A DNA stretch of 64,000 bases from positions 1-64,000 of the forward strand of contig JAYSSR010000079.1 in NCBI GenBank assembly GCA_043720395.1, read 5' to 3'. The stretch's first letter is position 1; the number at the start of each line of letters is the position of its first letter. The notes under the pieces are model-generated. The model did not search any database, was not told the DNA's origin, and saw only the letters and a program-made list of their open reading frames with translations. Made by a program: the position numbers and the translations under genes. Shown here piece after piece: positions 17,760-27,003 of the stretch. The stretch comes from JANOYY01 sp043720395. Its GTDB lineage: Bacteria; Actinomycetota; Acidimicrobiia; Acidimicrobiales; JANYDT01.

Positions 17760-19626
17760 CGCCGCCGATCAATACGAACGCAGATGCGAGCGGGAGGGCG
17801 CTGAGAACGGGGGCAAGCACGGCACCGCGTCCACCACTCGATGACCAGTTTCGCAGGCGTCCCTCGAAGTAGGCGAGCACGACACCTGCGCCCATGAGCG
17901 TCAGTGCGAGACCGATGCCGTAGGCCACGACGAGGAGCAGTCCGAACCACACCCGACCGAGCGCAACCGCAGCGAGTAAGACCACGAGCGCTGACGGGCT
18001 CGGGACCAGCCCACCGGCGAGACCCATCGACACAAGTTGACGACGCGAGACAACGACGCCCGGCTTCGGGAGGACGTGGGAGTGCGCGAGCCCACCGTGC
18101 GCGTGCGTCGTTACGGTGAGGCGAGGGTCCGTACGGGCCGCGTTGAGCGCCTTTCGGCCGATCCGGAAACGACTGCGGACGGAGGTTCTCGTGCGCGGAT
18201 GTTGATGCGGATGCGGATGCGTGTGGTCGTCTCCATGCTCATGCGCACCGTGCCCGTGGCCGTGGTGAGCGTGTTCGTGCGCATCATGTCCGTCGTCAGC
18301 CATCGCATGAGCGTGGGGATGCGCATGGTCGTGCGCACCGTGTCGGCGCTGGTAGTCCGCTCCACGTTGGTCCGCCTCATCGTGGGTCACGTTGGGATGG
18401 CTGCGCCCGCGTGCATCCGCCGCCCCAACGACCTGTACCTCGGACTCAATCCCTGCGGACTCCAGCACACCGAACAGACCGTCAGCTCGACCCGACCGAT
18501 AGGCGCGCAGACGATCGCGGAGGAGGCCGACCCCGACGGCGACGACCAGGAGTCCGGAACCGACACCGGTCCAGCGCAGCGTCCGATCCGGTGACCAGGT
18601 CGTGCTCGCGAGCGCAAGCAGGCCGAGCAGAATCACCCCGATCGTATGCGTGAGGGCAACCGTGCCGCCGATCGTTAACAGCTCCCGACGGCCACCACGA
18701 CGGCTCAATACGTAAGCCGCCATCAGCGACTTGCCGTGACCGGGTGCCAGTGCATGGAAGCCACCGAGCAAGATCGCCAATACGATCGCACCGAGCGCAA
18801 ACATCGGGCTCAGCGTGTCGCGTGCAACGAGCGACTGAAAGCGACGCGTCAGCGAATTGTTCCCACGTTCCGCCGCCCTCCGGGCACTGGCTTCCGCGGT
18901 CGCCGACGATGTCGTAGGGGCGGTCGCTGGAGCGGTCGGCGGTACATTTCCGGCCGCGCTCACCGAAGCCACGCTCACGTTGGCGGAGCGGACCGCACTC
19001 GCCGATTCGGCAGCGTCCGAGGGGTAGCTGGTGAGCAGCGCCGAGGGCGATTTCGCGGGGAGGTCGGTCTCGATCACGACGCCGCGTCCGACCGCCGTGA
19101 TCTCCCGCCAGCCGAGCCGATCGCCGAAGTTCGTGTCCCTGACGCTGAGCGTCGAGCCAGCCGACACCGCAACCGGAGCGGTCAGCTCGCAGGTGAGCCG
19201 CAGCGTTGTGAGTCCGGCTTGCCCCTCCGGGAACGTCACGGCGGATGCAGACACCACCCATCCGATCGAACCCGATGTGGCACCCATCGTTGCCTTGATG
19301 CCTCGGGAGCGTTCTGCGCATTCGCTCCCGGCCCACTTGGATGCAACGGTCGCTGGCACATCGCCCGTCGCCGCGCCAAGCCCCTGACGCACCTTCAACG
19401 CCGGAATCTCGGCGAGATCGACGATGTAAAGCGCATCGACCCGCTCGGAACCGACGGTAAGGGCGAGCGCCGTGTTGGTGGTGAAGTTGCCGAGGGGATG
19501 CGCTTCAGCGGCCGGCGACGGCAGTGCCGTCACGGCGATCAACGCAAGTGCGAGCCACCGACCAGGCCTCAGCCGCCGGACAAGGCGGCGGACGAAGGCC
19601 TGGTCCCGGACAGCCTGCCGACTCAT
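17725..19626 (-). CDS. NicO-family nickel/cobalt transporter
   Basis: This 633 aa protein has a signal peptide (about residues 20-42), an extracytoplasmic domain (about 43-270) and then two hydrophobic blocks of the NicO/RcnA type. The first carries GGFHALAPGHGKSLMAAY. Between the blocks is a cytosolic loop very rich in His and Asp (roughly residues 420-490), a metal-binding feature of the family. The second block includes GGLVPSPSALVVLL. It should move Ni2+ or Co2+ across the membrane; export is more common for RcnA-like members. It overlaps the upstream TPR gene by 4 bp. The DUF4331-TPR-NicO order suggests one secreted or metal-linked unit. Confidence 0.87.
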   Translation of the reverse strand: MSRQAVRDQAFVRRLVRRLRPGRWLALALIAVTALPSPAAEAHPLGNFTTNTALALTVGSERVDALYIVDLAEIPALKVRQGLGAATGDVPATVASKWAGSECAERSRGIKATMGATSGSIGWVVSASAVTFPEGQAGLTTLRLTCELTAPVAVSAGSTLSVRDTNFGDRLGWREITAVGRGVVIETDLPAKSPSALLTSYPSDAAESASAVRSANVSVASVSAAGNVPPTAPATAPTTSSATAEASARRAAERGNNSLTRRFQSLVARDTLSPMFALGAIVLAILLGGFHALAPGHGKSLMAAYVLSRRGGRRELLTIGGTVALTHTIGVILLGLLALASTTWSPDRTLRWTGVGSGLLVVAVGVGLLRDRLRAYRSGRADGLFGVLESAGIESEVQVVGAADARGRSHPNVTHDEADQRGADYQRRHGAHDHAHPHAHAMADDGHDAHEHAHHGHGHGAHEHGDDHTHPHPHQHPRTRTSVRSRFRIGRKALNAARTDPRLTVTTHAHGGLAHSHVLPKPGVVVSRRQLVSMGLAGGLVPSPSALVVLLAAVALGRVWFGLLLVVAYGIGLALTLMGAGVVLAYFEGRLRNWSSSGGRGAVLAPVLSALPLASAFVLIGGGALLVSRALAA

Positions 19627-20942
19627 GACGGGAGCCCATCGAGTGCGATGCGGGCGAGCGGTGCTTGGAGGACGTCGAAGTTAGGGCTGAGCGTCATCGA
19701 TCTGCTGAGCAGCGCACGAGCCCGAACGTTCTCGCCCCGGGCGGCAGCAATCATTCCGGCGTGGTAGCTCAGCGCCGCGTCCGGAGTCCCGAGAGCGAGC
19801 GCCTTGTCAGCAGCAGCGGCGGCGGATTGGAGATTTCCGGCCTTGAACTCGGTCCATGCAAGGGCGTCGTAGCCGTACACATCTTTGCGGTCCACGATCT
19901 CAGCCCTCGCGAGGCTTACCGCGTCTGCCAGACGCCGGTCGTGGTTTGCGTAGAAGAGCGCCAGCTCCCTGTTGTAGATCTGTCGATTCGCGGTTGCCAA
20001 GCCGGCAATCGCATCGACCAACGCATACGACTCATCGGCACCCTTGTTGTCGCCGCTGACGCTCAGGACATCGCCGAGCAGCGTGAGCGCCGCAGGGTCC
20101 GGAAACCGATCGGTAAGTGCACGGAGGATTTTCACGCTGCGTTCGGTCTTGCCGCGACTGGCCTCTGCGCGGGCCAATCCAAACGTTGCGACCCGGTCGC
20201 CAGGCGCCAGCAACAGCGCATGTTCGAAGTGCTTCACCGCATCGGTGTACCGGCCGGCGTCGAAGGAGAGCTGTCCTCGAAACGCCGGGTAGAACGCCAG
20301 CGTTGGTCCAAGCAGGCCCGATCGAAGCGCTTGACGCTCAGCACGCTGCGCCAATTCCTCAGCAACCTGCGAGTCGCCTTCAAGGAACGCCAGCCGAGCC
20401 CTTCGCACGAGTACGGATGGTTCACGCGGGGCACCACGCTCAAGTTCAGAAAGCACCGACTCGGCGAGGAAATAGTTGCCAAGCTCGCGCGCCGCGTCGC
20501 CTCGAGTAGCAAGCGCGGCCATCTGCTTCGGATCTTCACGGACGATGACCGTCGTCGTGGCAAGTGCACCGGCAAAGTCGTGGTTGGTGTAGCGGACCTC
20601 GGCGTCGATCGTTCGTGCGTCAGGGTCGCGCGGAGCTATGGCCAATGCACGGCCAACGGCATTCTGTGCGCCTGCGTAGCTGGCAGCGTCGCCGGTGATA
20701 CGGCCCCGAGAGAGCTGGAGTCGGGCGAGAAGACCCAGACCCGAGGACGTCGGCGTGTTCACCATCTGACGCTGCGTGTCCCGGATGAGCCGGTCTATGT
20801 CAAGCAGCGTCGAATCGGTCGTCGTGGCGACCGCAGTCGGGCTGGCCGACCGGGCCGATGCGTATTGATATGTCGACACGACCGCGCCACCCACAAGCGT
20901 GAGCATCGTGACTGCGGCGACCTTGCGAGCAGGGTTCTTCAT
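19623..20942 (-). CDS. TPR-repeat protein with N-terminal membrane anchor
   Basis: This 439 aa protein starts MKNPARKVAAVTMLTL, a signal or anchor segment, followed by repeated 34-residue helical pairs from about residue 80 to the end (for example DAVKHFEHALLLAPGD and AAAAADKALALGTPD). TPR arrays are protein-binding scaffolds. It sits between a DUF4331 gene and a NicO transporter gene and overlaps the latter by 4 bp. The ATG at 20942 has a GGAAG ribosome-binding site. A longer open frame upstream runs through the hairpin region and is not credible. Confidence 0.83.
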   Translation of the reverse strand: MKNPARKVAAVTMLTLVGGAVVSTYQYASARSASPTAVATTTDSTLLDIDRLIRDTQRQMVNTPTSSGLGLLARLQLSRGRITGDAASYAGAQNAVGRALAIAPRDPDARTIDAEVRYTNHDFAGALATTTVIVREDPKQMAALATRGDAARELGNYFLAESVLSELERGAPREPSVLVRRARLAFLEGDSQVAEELAQRAERQALRSGLLGPTLAFYPAFRGQLSFDAGRYTDAVKHFEHALLLAPGDRVATFGLARAEASRGKTERSVKILRALTDRFPDPAALTLLGDVLSVSGDNKGADESYALVDAIAGLATANRQIYNRELALFYANHDRRLADAVSLARAEIVDRKDVYGYDALAWTEFKAGNLQSAAAAADKALALGTPDAALSYHAGMIAAARGENVRARALLSRSMTLSPNFDVLQAPLARIALDGLPS

Positions 20943-21033
20943 GGGACTTCCTTCATGAACAGTGACTGGTGATCGTTCATTGCGCAAAACGGCGAGCGGG
21001 GGCGGAGCTCCTGGGGCCCGCCCCCGCCCCCTT

Positions 21034-21084
21034 CGACGTTGGGACGAATCACCTCGCTGAGCGAAGCAATGTGTCCCAACGTCG
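21034..21084. repeat. ACGTTGGGA-family inverted repeat
   Basis: Perfect 12-bp arms (cgacgttgggac and its complement) enclose a 27-nt loop between the DUF4331 and TPR genes. It shares the ACGTTGGGA unit with the menB upstream cluster. It could act as a partial terminator or attenuator inside the operon. Confidence 0.72.
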
Positions 21085-21108
21085 CGGGCTAGGTCATGCT
21101 CGTCAGGC

Positions 21109-22245
21109 TCAGTGAGCCTTGCCGAGGAAGGGCCAGGTTGCCTTGATGTCGGCGTGGGCCGACACGCAGTCCGAGGGGATCGCACCGACCGCATCACGGC
21201 CGGGAACCTGGTAGCCACCGGTCACGATGTTCAGCTCAGCGTCGATGACGTCATCGCCGAGCGCACGCCCGTTGAGGGGACCCGCGGCCTTGGTGGCCGT
21301 GTCGAAGGTGACCATGTCAGGGATGAGCACACCCGTGAGCGTCTTGACCAGGTCGGCGGAGTACGCGCCCTCCTTGTCAAGGGCCGAGAAGCCGGCGAGC
21401 GTGTCGCTCACGTTCTTCCCAAACTTCGTGGCCTGCTGGCTTGGGGGCGTCGCATTGAAGGCGTCTTTGTCGGGACCGGCGTTGAACACGGCATTGATTG
21501 CCGGACGGCCCATCTGGTCGATGGCCGCGCCCGTCTTCGCATCGAGGGTCTGCGCCCACACGCCGATCTTGCCGCCGAGTGCTGCGTTCGGCAGGTCGAG
21601 GATGATCGCGTTGGTGTTCAGCGCGGCGAAGAAGTCCACCCCGGCACCAGCGGTGTCACAGAAGCTCTTGCGGCCACGGTCCTGCTTCAGCACCACTTGG
21701 CGGAAGGCGTCGAGGTCGAAGAAGAACGGATCGGAGCGGATGCCCGCCCACGCCCGTCCGCCGCCTTTGACGTTGGCTTCGGGCATGTTGCTCGTGCCCT
21801 TGGCCACGGAGGTGCCGGTCATGCCGGACGCGGCGGCCGCGCCGGTCAGTTTCGAGACGGTGAAGCCCTGGCGTGGTTGTCCGTCCTTCCCGTTCTTGCC
21901 CGCAGTGAACTTGTAGACGTAGGCAAGGTCGGCGACTGCGTCACCGTTCTGATCGACGTTGACCTTGTAGGCAACATCGGTCGCGTACGTCTTCGGCGCG
22001 ATCGCTCCAGCACCGGGGCCGGTCGTGACGACGAGAACCGTGCGACCAGCCTTGTCCGAGTTGAATGCGTACACATCGTTGATGTCGGCGTCAGGCCGCG
22101 CGGACGGCGACGTGAGTCCCGGAGCGTCGAGGTGATCCGCCGCGGTCACGAAGCCGGCGGTCCCGGCACCCGCAATCACCGCGGCGGAGGTTGCGAGGAG
22201 GCCGACAAGTTGGAGTCGACGCTTGGTCGTGGTGGATTTCATCAT
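21109..22245 (-). CDS. DUF4331 secreted protein
   Basis: This 378 aa protein has a signal peptide (about residues 8-35) and then the DUF4331 start ADHLDAPGLTSPSARPDADINDVYAF. The segments RAWAGIRSDPFFFDLDAF and NTNAIILDLPNAALGG are also typical. The family is secreted and its function unknown. The gene heads the DUF4331-TPR-NicO unit. The two cysteines (CDTAG and SDCVS) could form a disulfide outside the cell. A GGAAAGGAACC stretch precedes the ATG. Confidence 0.88.
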   Translation of the reverse strand: MMKSTTTKRRLQLVGLLATSAAVIAGAGTAGFVTAADHLDAPGLTSPSARPDADINDVYAFNSDKAGRTVLVVTTGPGAGAIAPKTYATDVAYKVNVDQNGDAVADLAYVYKFTAGKNGKDGQPRQGFTVSKLTGAAAASGMTGTSVAKGTSNMPEANVKGGGRAWAGIRSDPFFFDLDAFRQVVLKQDRGRKSFCDTAGAGVDFFAALNTNAIILDLPNAALGGKIGVWAQTLDAKTGAAIDQMGRPAINAVFNAGPDKDAFNATPPSQQATKFGKNVSDTLAGFSALDKEGAYSADLVKTLTGVLIPDMVTFDTATKAAGPLNGRALGDDVIDAELNIVTGGYQVPGRDAVGAIPSDCVSAHADIKATWPFLGKAH

Positions 22246-22384
22246 GGGTTCCTTTCCGAGTCACACGTGTTCGTGTGGGTTGGTTACGGAACGTCATTCG
22301 GTGCCGACTCGACCGTGGATTGCCCTTCGCCGGTATTTCCCGCTCAGGTCCTGCGAACCGACCGATTCCGGGCGGCCCCAACTT

Positions 22385-22459
22385 CGCGGTACATCCGGTC
22401 CGCTCGCGGTACATCTGGCGCGCCCGGACGCACCGCGAAGGCACCGGATGTACCGCGAC
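22385..22459. repeat. 75-bp GCGGTACATC palindrome, copy 2
   Basis: Starts cgcggtacatcc, repeats the cgcggtacatc seed after 9 bp, and ends taccgcgac. With copy 3 it occupies much of the 342-bp gap between the DUF4331 gene and etfA, where no gene is visible. Confidence 0.92.
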
Positions 22460-22501
22460 CCTGTTCCACAGCGACCGTGTTCACCGGCCAACGTTTTTCC
22501 G

Positions 22502-22576
22502 CGCGGTACATCCGGTCCGCTCGCGGTACATCCTGCGCGCCCGAACGCACCGCGAAGGCACCGGATGTACCGCGAC
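22502..22576. repeat. 75-bp GCGGTACATC palindrome, copy 3
   Basis: Near-identical to copy 2, same orientation, 42 bp further on. It ends 11 bp before the etfA stop codon, so it may also act as the operon's terminator. Confidence 0.92.
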
Positions 22577-22587
22577 AAAGGGTTGGG

Positions 22588-23571
22588 TCAGGTGCGCTTG
22601 GCGCGCCGGCGTCGGAGTTCGGCGCTGATCGCCGGGACGACCTTGTGCAGATCGCCGATCACGGCGTAGTCGGCCCGGGTAACCATGTTGGCCTGCGGGT
22701 CCGTGTTGATCGCGAGGATCTGCTTGGACGCCATTGCCCCGACCCAGTGCTGGATCGCCCCGGAGATGCCACACGCCAGATAGAGGTCCGGCGCGATGCG
22801 CGTGCCGGTCTGGCCCACCTGATCCGTGTGGTTGCGCCACCCGGCATTGGTCACGGCACGGGAGCATCCCACGACGCCACCAAGCAAGCCGGCGAGCTCC
22901 TCCAGCGGAGCGAAGCCCTCCGGAGATCCGACGCCGCGTCCGCCGCCCACGACGAACGGTGCCGTCGCGAGCGTCACACCAGCAACGCGCTCAACCCGAT
23001 CGGCGACCACAGTACGGGCGAGTGACGGATCCAGCAGCGGTGCGAACTCGTGCACCCCAGGCACCGCTGACGCCTCGACGGACGCGCCCTCGAACGCATG
23101 CGGGGCAATGCTCAGCAGCAACGTCGAACCGTCGGCCGAGGCCTGCTCCAAGAGCGATCCACCCCACCGCAACCGCACCGCCTCGAAGCCACCGTCACGA
23201 GGCGTGACCTGTGTGCAGTTCGCCACGAACGGCACATCGAGCCGAGCGGCCGCCTGCGCAAGCACCTCGTTCCCTCGATCGGTCCCGCAAGCCAGCACCG
23301 TCGAAATGCTCTGCGCGCGTACCAGCTGCGCGACCACCTCGCCCCACGTCTCCGGGCCGTAGTCCACCAACATGGGGTTGTGCGCCTGGTACACCGTCTC
23401 GACACCGTGGCCAGCGAGCACGCCGACCAGCGAGTCGGCAGATGCCCCGACCGTAAGCGCGCAGAGCGATACTCCGAGATCCGCCGCAAGCCCTCGACCG
23501 GCCGCCAGCGCCTCCAACGTGGCGGCGGCAAGCAAACCGCGATCGTGCTCAACAAGAACCAGCACCATCAC
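22588..23571 (-). CDS. etfA: Electron transfer flavoprotein subunit alpha
   Basis: The 327 aa FixB/EtfA subunit binds FAD through its C-terminal domain: GGGRGVGSPEGF at about residue 206, GQTGTRIAPDLYLACGISGAIQH at 251-275 and INTDPQANM at about 288. It accepts electrons from dehydrogenases and passes them to the quinone pool. The start overlaps the stop of etfB by 4 bp. The neighbouring dimethylglycine-dehydrogenase-like enzyme is a likely electron donor. Confidence 0.93.
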   Translation of the reverse strand: MMVLVLVEHDRGLLAAATLEALAAGRGLAADLGVSLCALTVGASADSLVGVLAGHGVETVYQAHNPMLVDYGPETWGEVVAQLVRAQSISTVLACGTDRGNEVLAQAAARLDVPFVANCTQVTPRDGGFEAVRLRWGGSLLEQASADGSTLLLSIAPHAFEGASVEASAVPGVHEFAPLLDPSLARTVVADRVERVAGVTLATAPFVVGGGRGVGSPEGFAPLEELAGLLGGVVGCSRAVTNAGWRNHTDQVGQTGTRIAPDLYLACGISGAIQHWVGAMASKQILAINTDPQANMVTRADYAVIGDLHKVVPAISAELRRRRAKRT

Positions 23572-24341
23572 CGCACCCCCAGGCTCTCCAGCAGATCAAC
23601 CACGGCCGACGCCGCCTCCGGACCGTTGCCGAGGATCACCGTGCTCGACGCAACCTCGGTCGGACGCGTCAACATGATCAACCGCTGACCACCCGGCAAC
23701 ACCGACTCGGCCGAGTAGCGCTGCACCGGCACCTTCTTCGACGCGAGACGCCCCTTCATCGACGGATACCGAGGCAGCGTGATCCCCTCCTTGACGCCGA
23801 CGACCGCTGGCATCGGCAGGCGGTACACCTCCTGCCCGGCGTCGGACTCCCGCCGCACCACCGCAACACCAGCGTCCACCGCCAGACCCTTGCCACCGTT
23901 CACGATCGGACGCCCCAGCGCAACCGCGCACCGCACCCCAACCTGGAAGCCACCCGAGTCGGCGGACTCGTTCCCGAACAGGATCAGGTCGAACGGCCCG
24001 TCGGCCGCCTCCAGAGCAACGATCGCCGAGGTGATCGCGGCGGCCGTGCGCTGCGGGTCCCAGTCCGCACCGTCGGTCGGTATCAACACCGCAGCAGACA
24101 TGCCGACGCTGAGCGCGTACCGGAGTTGCTCCTCCGCATCGGAAGGGCCGAGCGTGAGCACCGTCGCCGATCCCCCGTGGGCCTCGATGAGCTGCACGGC
24201 GGCCTCCACTGCGCACTCCTCATGCGGCGAGGTGGTGAACCCGAGGAACGCGGTGTCGACGGCGAGGCCGTCGTCGGTGATATTGATCCGTGCGCCCGGA
24301 GCGGGTACCCGCTTGACGCACACCAGGATGCGCAACGTCAT
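23568..24341 (-). CDS. etfB: Electron transfer flavoprotein subunit beta
   Basis: The 257 aa EtfB/FixA subunit begins with the typical ILVCVKRVP and includes DPQRTAAAI and a LPMPAVVGVKEGITLPRYPS segment that resembles the dehydrogenase recognition loop. It forms the heterodimer with EtfA. It is 1 bp downstream of the flavoenzyme gene, so the three genes form one transcription unit. This ETF is therefore probably dedicated to that enzyme rather than the general fatty-acid ETF. Confidence 0.93.
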   Translation of the reverse strand: MTLRILVCVKRVPAPGARINITDDGLAVDTAFLGFTTSPHEECAVEAAVQLIEAHGGSATVLTLGPSDAEEQLRYALSVGMSAAVLIPTDGADWDPQRTAAAITSAIVALEAADGPFDLILFGNESADSGGFQVGVRCAVALGRPIVNGGKGLAVDAGVAVVRRESDAGQEVYRLPMPAVVGVKEGITLPRYPSMKGRLASKKVPVQRYSAESVLPGGQRLIMLTRPTEVASSTVILGNGPEAASAVVDLLESLGVR

Positions 24342-24342
24342 C

Positions 24343-26865
24343 TCAGGACTTCATCCGGCTGTCTTCGGGATCGAACAATGGCTGCGAACCCACCCGAGCG
24401 ACCGTTACGGGATAAAGGTCGTTCAGATACATCACCTGCAGCTTCGTGCCCTCTACCGCATGTTCCGGCGGGAGATACGCGAGCAGCAGGTACTGGCCGA
24501 GCGACGGCGCTGCGCCCGCGGTGGTGACCCGCGAAACGCGGCCGTGAGCGTCGACGATCCGCTCACCGGCGAGCGTCAGAATCGGCTCCGCCCCACCCAT
24601 CATGTAGCGGTCGACGCCGTCGGTTGCTGAGCGCAGCGAGTCGACCGTAAGTGTGCAGAGGGTCGCGACCGGGGCAGCGTCACGAGTGGCAAGGTATGCG
24701 GACTTACCGATGAAGTCGGCACCCTTCACCTTCGGACGTGCGAGACCCGCCTCTACCGGCGAGTACTCGCAGTCGAGCTCCGAGCCCATGAGGCGGTAGC
24801 CCTTCTCGATACGGCCCGTCAGGCCGTACACGCCGATACCAACCGGGACGATCCCGAACGAGGCACCGGCGGCCGCGATCGAGTCCCACAACCGGAGCCC
24901 GTGCTCGACCTTCGTGGTGATCTCCCAGCCCGACTCGCCGACGTAGGAGATACGGAACATGTTGACCGGCACACCATCGAGCAGAGTCTCGCGCACCGAC
25001 CCATACGGGAAGCCCATCTGCGAAAGGTCTTCCGACGTGAGCTTCGAGACGGTGGCGACGGCGTTCGGGCCCCACACGCCAATCGTGCACAGCCCACCGC
25101 TCATGTCGGTGAAGCGCACCGAACCGTCGGTCGGCAGATGGCGGTTGATCCAGTGATTGTCACGCGCTCCGTCGAAAGCACCGGTGATCACGCGGTAGCG
25201 ATCGACCCCGAGACGCTGGATGGTGAAGTCGGCCCGGAAGCCACCATTCGGAGCGAGCATCGGCGTGTACACGGAACGTCCGACCGCCACGTCAACGTGG
25301 TTGACACACAGGTACTGCAAGGCGGCCATCGCGCCCGGGCCGGTAACGTCGAACTGGTTGAACGCGGTGAGATCCACCATCGCGACCGACTCGCGCATGG
25401 CCAGGTGCTCGGCGTTGATGATCGGGCTCCACCAGCGGGCGTCCCATTCCATCTCGCGGTCACGACATTGATCTGCGTACTTAGGAATCAGCGCCGCGTT
25501 CGAGGCGTACCACTGCGGACGCTCCCAGCCACGTGCGTCGAAGAACACCGCACCGAGCGCCTCCTCACGTGCGTAGAACGGGCTGCGACGCATGCCACGC
25601 TCGCTCCCCCACTGCTCACGGGGATGCACGATGCCGTACGTCTTGTTGAAGTGCTCAGCACACCGAGCGAGGATGTGATGCTCAGTTCGTTCGTGCGCAT
25701 ACAACCGGCTGATGTCGGACTGGTGACCGTCGATGTGCATCGGGTAGCCATTTGTCATCCACTCGGCCACGAGCTTCGCGATGCCCGGACCTTCCTTGAT
25801 CCACACAGCGGCCGCCGACCACAGGTTGCGCACCTCCGTAGTCTCGCCAAGCACGGGGAACGCATCGGGCGTGAGCGACAGGAGGCCATTGATCGCGTAG
25901 CGGATCTCGGCATCGCCGAGCATCTCCATCAGGTCGATGGCCTGCTCCATCTGCGGATCGAAATCATCCTGCGTGAGCGGCAACTCGGTCGGCGACAGCG
26001 CCGACGCCTCGTTCGACGGGATGTCGTCCGGGTGCATAAAGATTGGTCGGTGCGCATACGATCCGACCTCCATCGATCCCGCCGACTGCCGCTCGTAGCA
26101 GAACGTGTCCATGTCGCGGATGATCGGATACGCGACCTCCTTGCCCGACTGCTGGAGGATGTCGATCGGGCCGACGTCGGCCATCTGGTGCACCGCCGGT
26201 GTGAGCGGAATCGTGGCACCGGCCATCTTCGCAATTCGGGGGCTCCACACGCCGCAGGCGATGACCACGTGCTCGGCCTCGATGCGTCCCTTGTCGGTGA
26301 CGACCGCCTTGATCGTGCCGTCGACGACCTCCATCGAGAACACCTCGGTGTTCGCGAACACCTGGAGGACGCCCTTGCCGATCGCTTCCTCGCGCATCAG
26401 CGTCCCCGTCTGCAGCGAGTCGACCACGCTGACCGACGGCGTGTAGAACCCGCCGAGGATGATGTCCTCGTTGATGAACGGTACGAGCGCCTTGACCTCC
26501 GCCGGCGTCACCAGGGTCGCCTCGATGCCCCAGGCCTTCGCTGAAGTGATGCGGCGCCGGAACTCGTGCATCCGCTCCTCGGTGCGGGCGACCTCGATGC
26601 CGCCGCACGTGGAGTTCAGCCCCAGCTCCTCGTACTGCTGCTGGCTGTCGAGGGTGAGCAGCGCCATCTCCTTGTTGTGGTCCGTCGGGAAGATGAAGTT
26701 CGATGCATGCCCGGTCGACCCGCCGGGGTTCGGCAGCGGTCCCTTGTCGATAAGCACGAGGTCGGTCCATCCGAGCCGGGACAGATGACCGACGAGACAG
26801 TTGCCGACGATGCCGGCACCGATCACGACGCAGCGGGCTTTGGCGGGGAATGCGGTTTCGGACAT
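24343..26865 (-). CDS. Dimethylglycine/sarcosine dehydrogenase-like flavoenzyme
   Basis: This 840 aa protein has an N-terminal DAO-type FAD domain (CVVIGAGIVGNCLVGHL at about residue 12; GSTGHASNF near 50) to about residue 420. A GcvT-like tetrahydrofolate-binding domain fills the C-terminal half (NQFDVTGPGAM, VGESGWEI, FIGKSAY). This layout is that of dimethylglycine or sarcosine dehydrogenase: oxidative N-demethylation, one-carbon transfer to THF and electrons to ETF. etfBA lies directly downstream. The ATG at 26865 was chosen; an upstream extension would enter the regulatory palindromes. The exact methylated amine is not known. Confidence 0.87.
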   Translation of the reverse strand: MSETAFPAKARCVVIGAGIVGNCLVGHLSRLGWTDLVLIDKGPLPNPGGSTGHASNFIFPTDHNKEMALLTLDSQQQYEELGLNSTCGGIEVARTEERMHEFRRRITSAKAWGIEATLVTPAEVKALVPFINEDIILGGFYTPSVSVVDSLQTGTLMREEAIGKGVLQVFANTEVFSMEVVDGTIKAVVTDKGRIEAEHVVIACGVWSPRIAKMAGATIPLTPAVHQMADVGPIDILQQSGKEVAYPIIRDMDTFCYERQSAGSMEVGSYAHRPIFMHPDDIPSNEASALSPTELPLTQDDFDPQMEQAIDLMEMLGDAEIRYAINGLLSLTPDAFPVLGETTEVRNLWSAAAVWIKEGPGIAKLVAEWMTNGYPMHIDGHQSDISRLYAHERTEHHILARCAEHFNKTYGIVHPREQWGSERGMRRSPFYAREEALGAVFFDARGWERPQWYASNAALIPKYADQCRDREMEWDARWWSPIINAEHLAMRESVAMVDLTAFNQFDVTGPGAMAALQYLCVNHVDVAVGRSVYTPMLAPNGGFRADFTIQRLGVDRYRVITGAFDGARDNHWINRHLPTDGSVRFTDMSGGLCTIGVWGPNAVATVSKLTSEDLSQMGFPYGSVRETLLDGVPVNMFRISYVGESGWEITTKVEHGLRLWDSIAAAGASFGIVPVGIGVYGLTGRIEKGYRLMGSELDCEYSPVEAGLARPKVKGADFIGKSAYLATRDAAPVATLCTLTVDSLRSATDGVDRYMMGGAEPILTLAGERIVDAHGRVSRVTTAGAAPSLGQYLLLAYLPPEHAVEGTKLQVMYLNDLYPVTVARVGSQPLFDPEDSRMKS

Positions 26866-26897
26866 GGGCCCTCCAGGGCAGCGACGCAAGATCTTGT

Positions 26898-26911
26898 GTA
26901 CGCAAGCGTAC
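26898..26911. promoter_or_regulatory. Operator-like palindrome GTACGC-AA-GCGTAC
   Basis: Perfect 6+6 bp inverted repeat in the divergent gap between the flavoenzyme operon and the GntR gene, 33 bp upstream of the flavoenzyme start. It is a plausible GntR site, by position and symmetry only. Confidence 0.6.
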
Positions 26912-26988
26912 GTTCCGTGTCTGTCGCCGACCAGCATTTCCGCTGCTCAGGGGGCTTCTTGGGCCCGAGGCGGCGGACACGGAACGTA
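26909..26988. promoter_or_regulatory. Long inverted repeat in the divergent promoter region
   Basis: tacgttccgtgtctgtcgcc pairs imperfectly with ggcggacacggaacgta about 43 bp later. It overlaps the operator-like palindrome and precedes the GntR start. It could form a stem in RNA or a pair of distal operator arms allowing looping. Confidence 0.5.
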
Positions 26989-27003
26989 TGCGATGCGCAA
27001 CTA

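Noticed and set aside
18037..18594. Plus-strand frame rich in Arg, Met and Val
   Set aside because: It is the antisense shadow of the His/Asp-rich loop of the NicO transporter.
22385..22576. CRISPR array from repeated units
   Set aside because: Only two copies here, each palindromic and 75 bp, with no regular spacers or cas genes.
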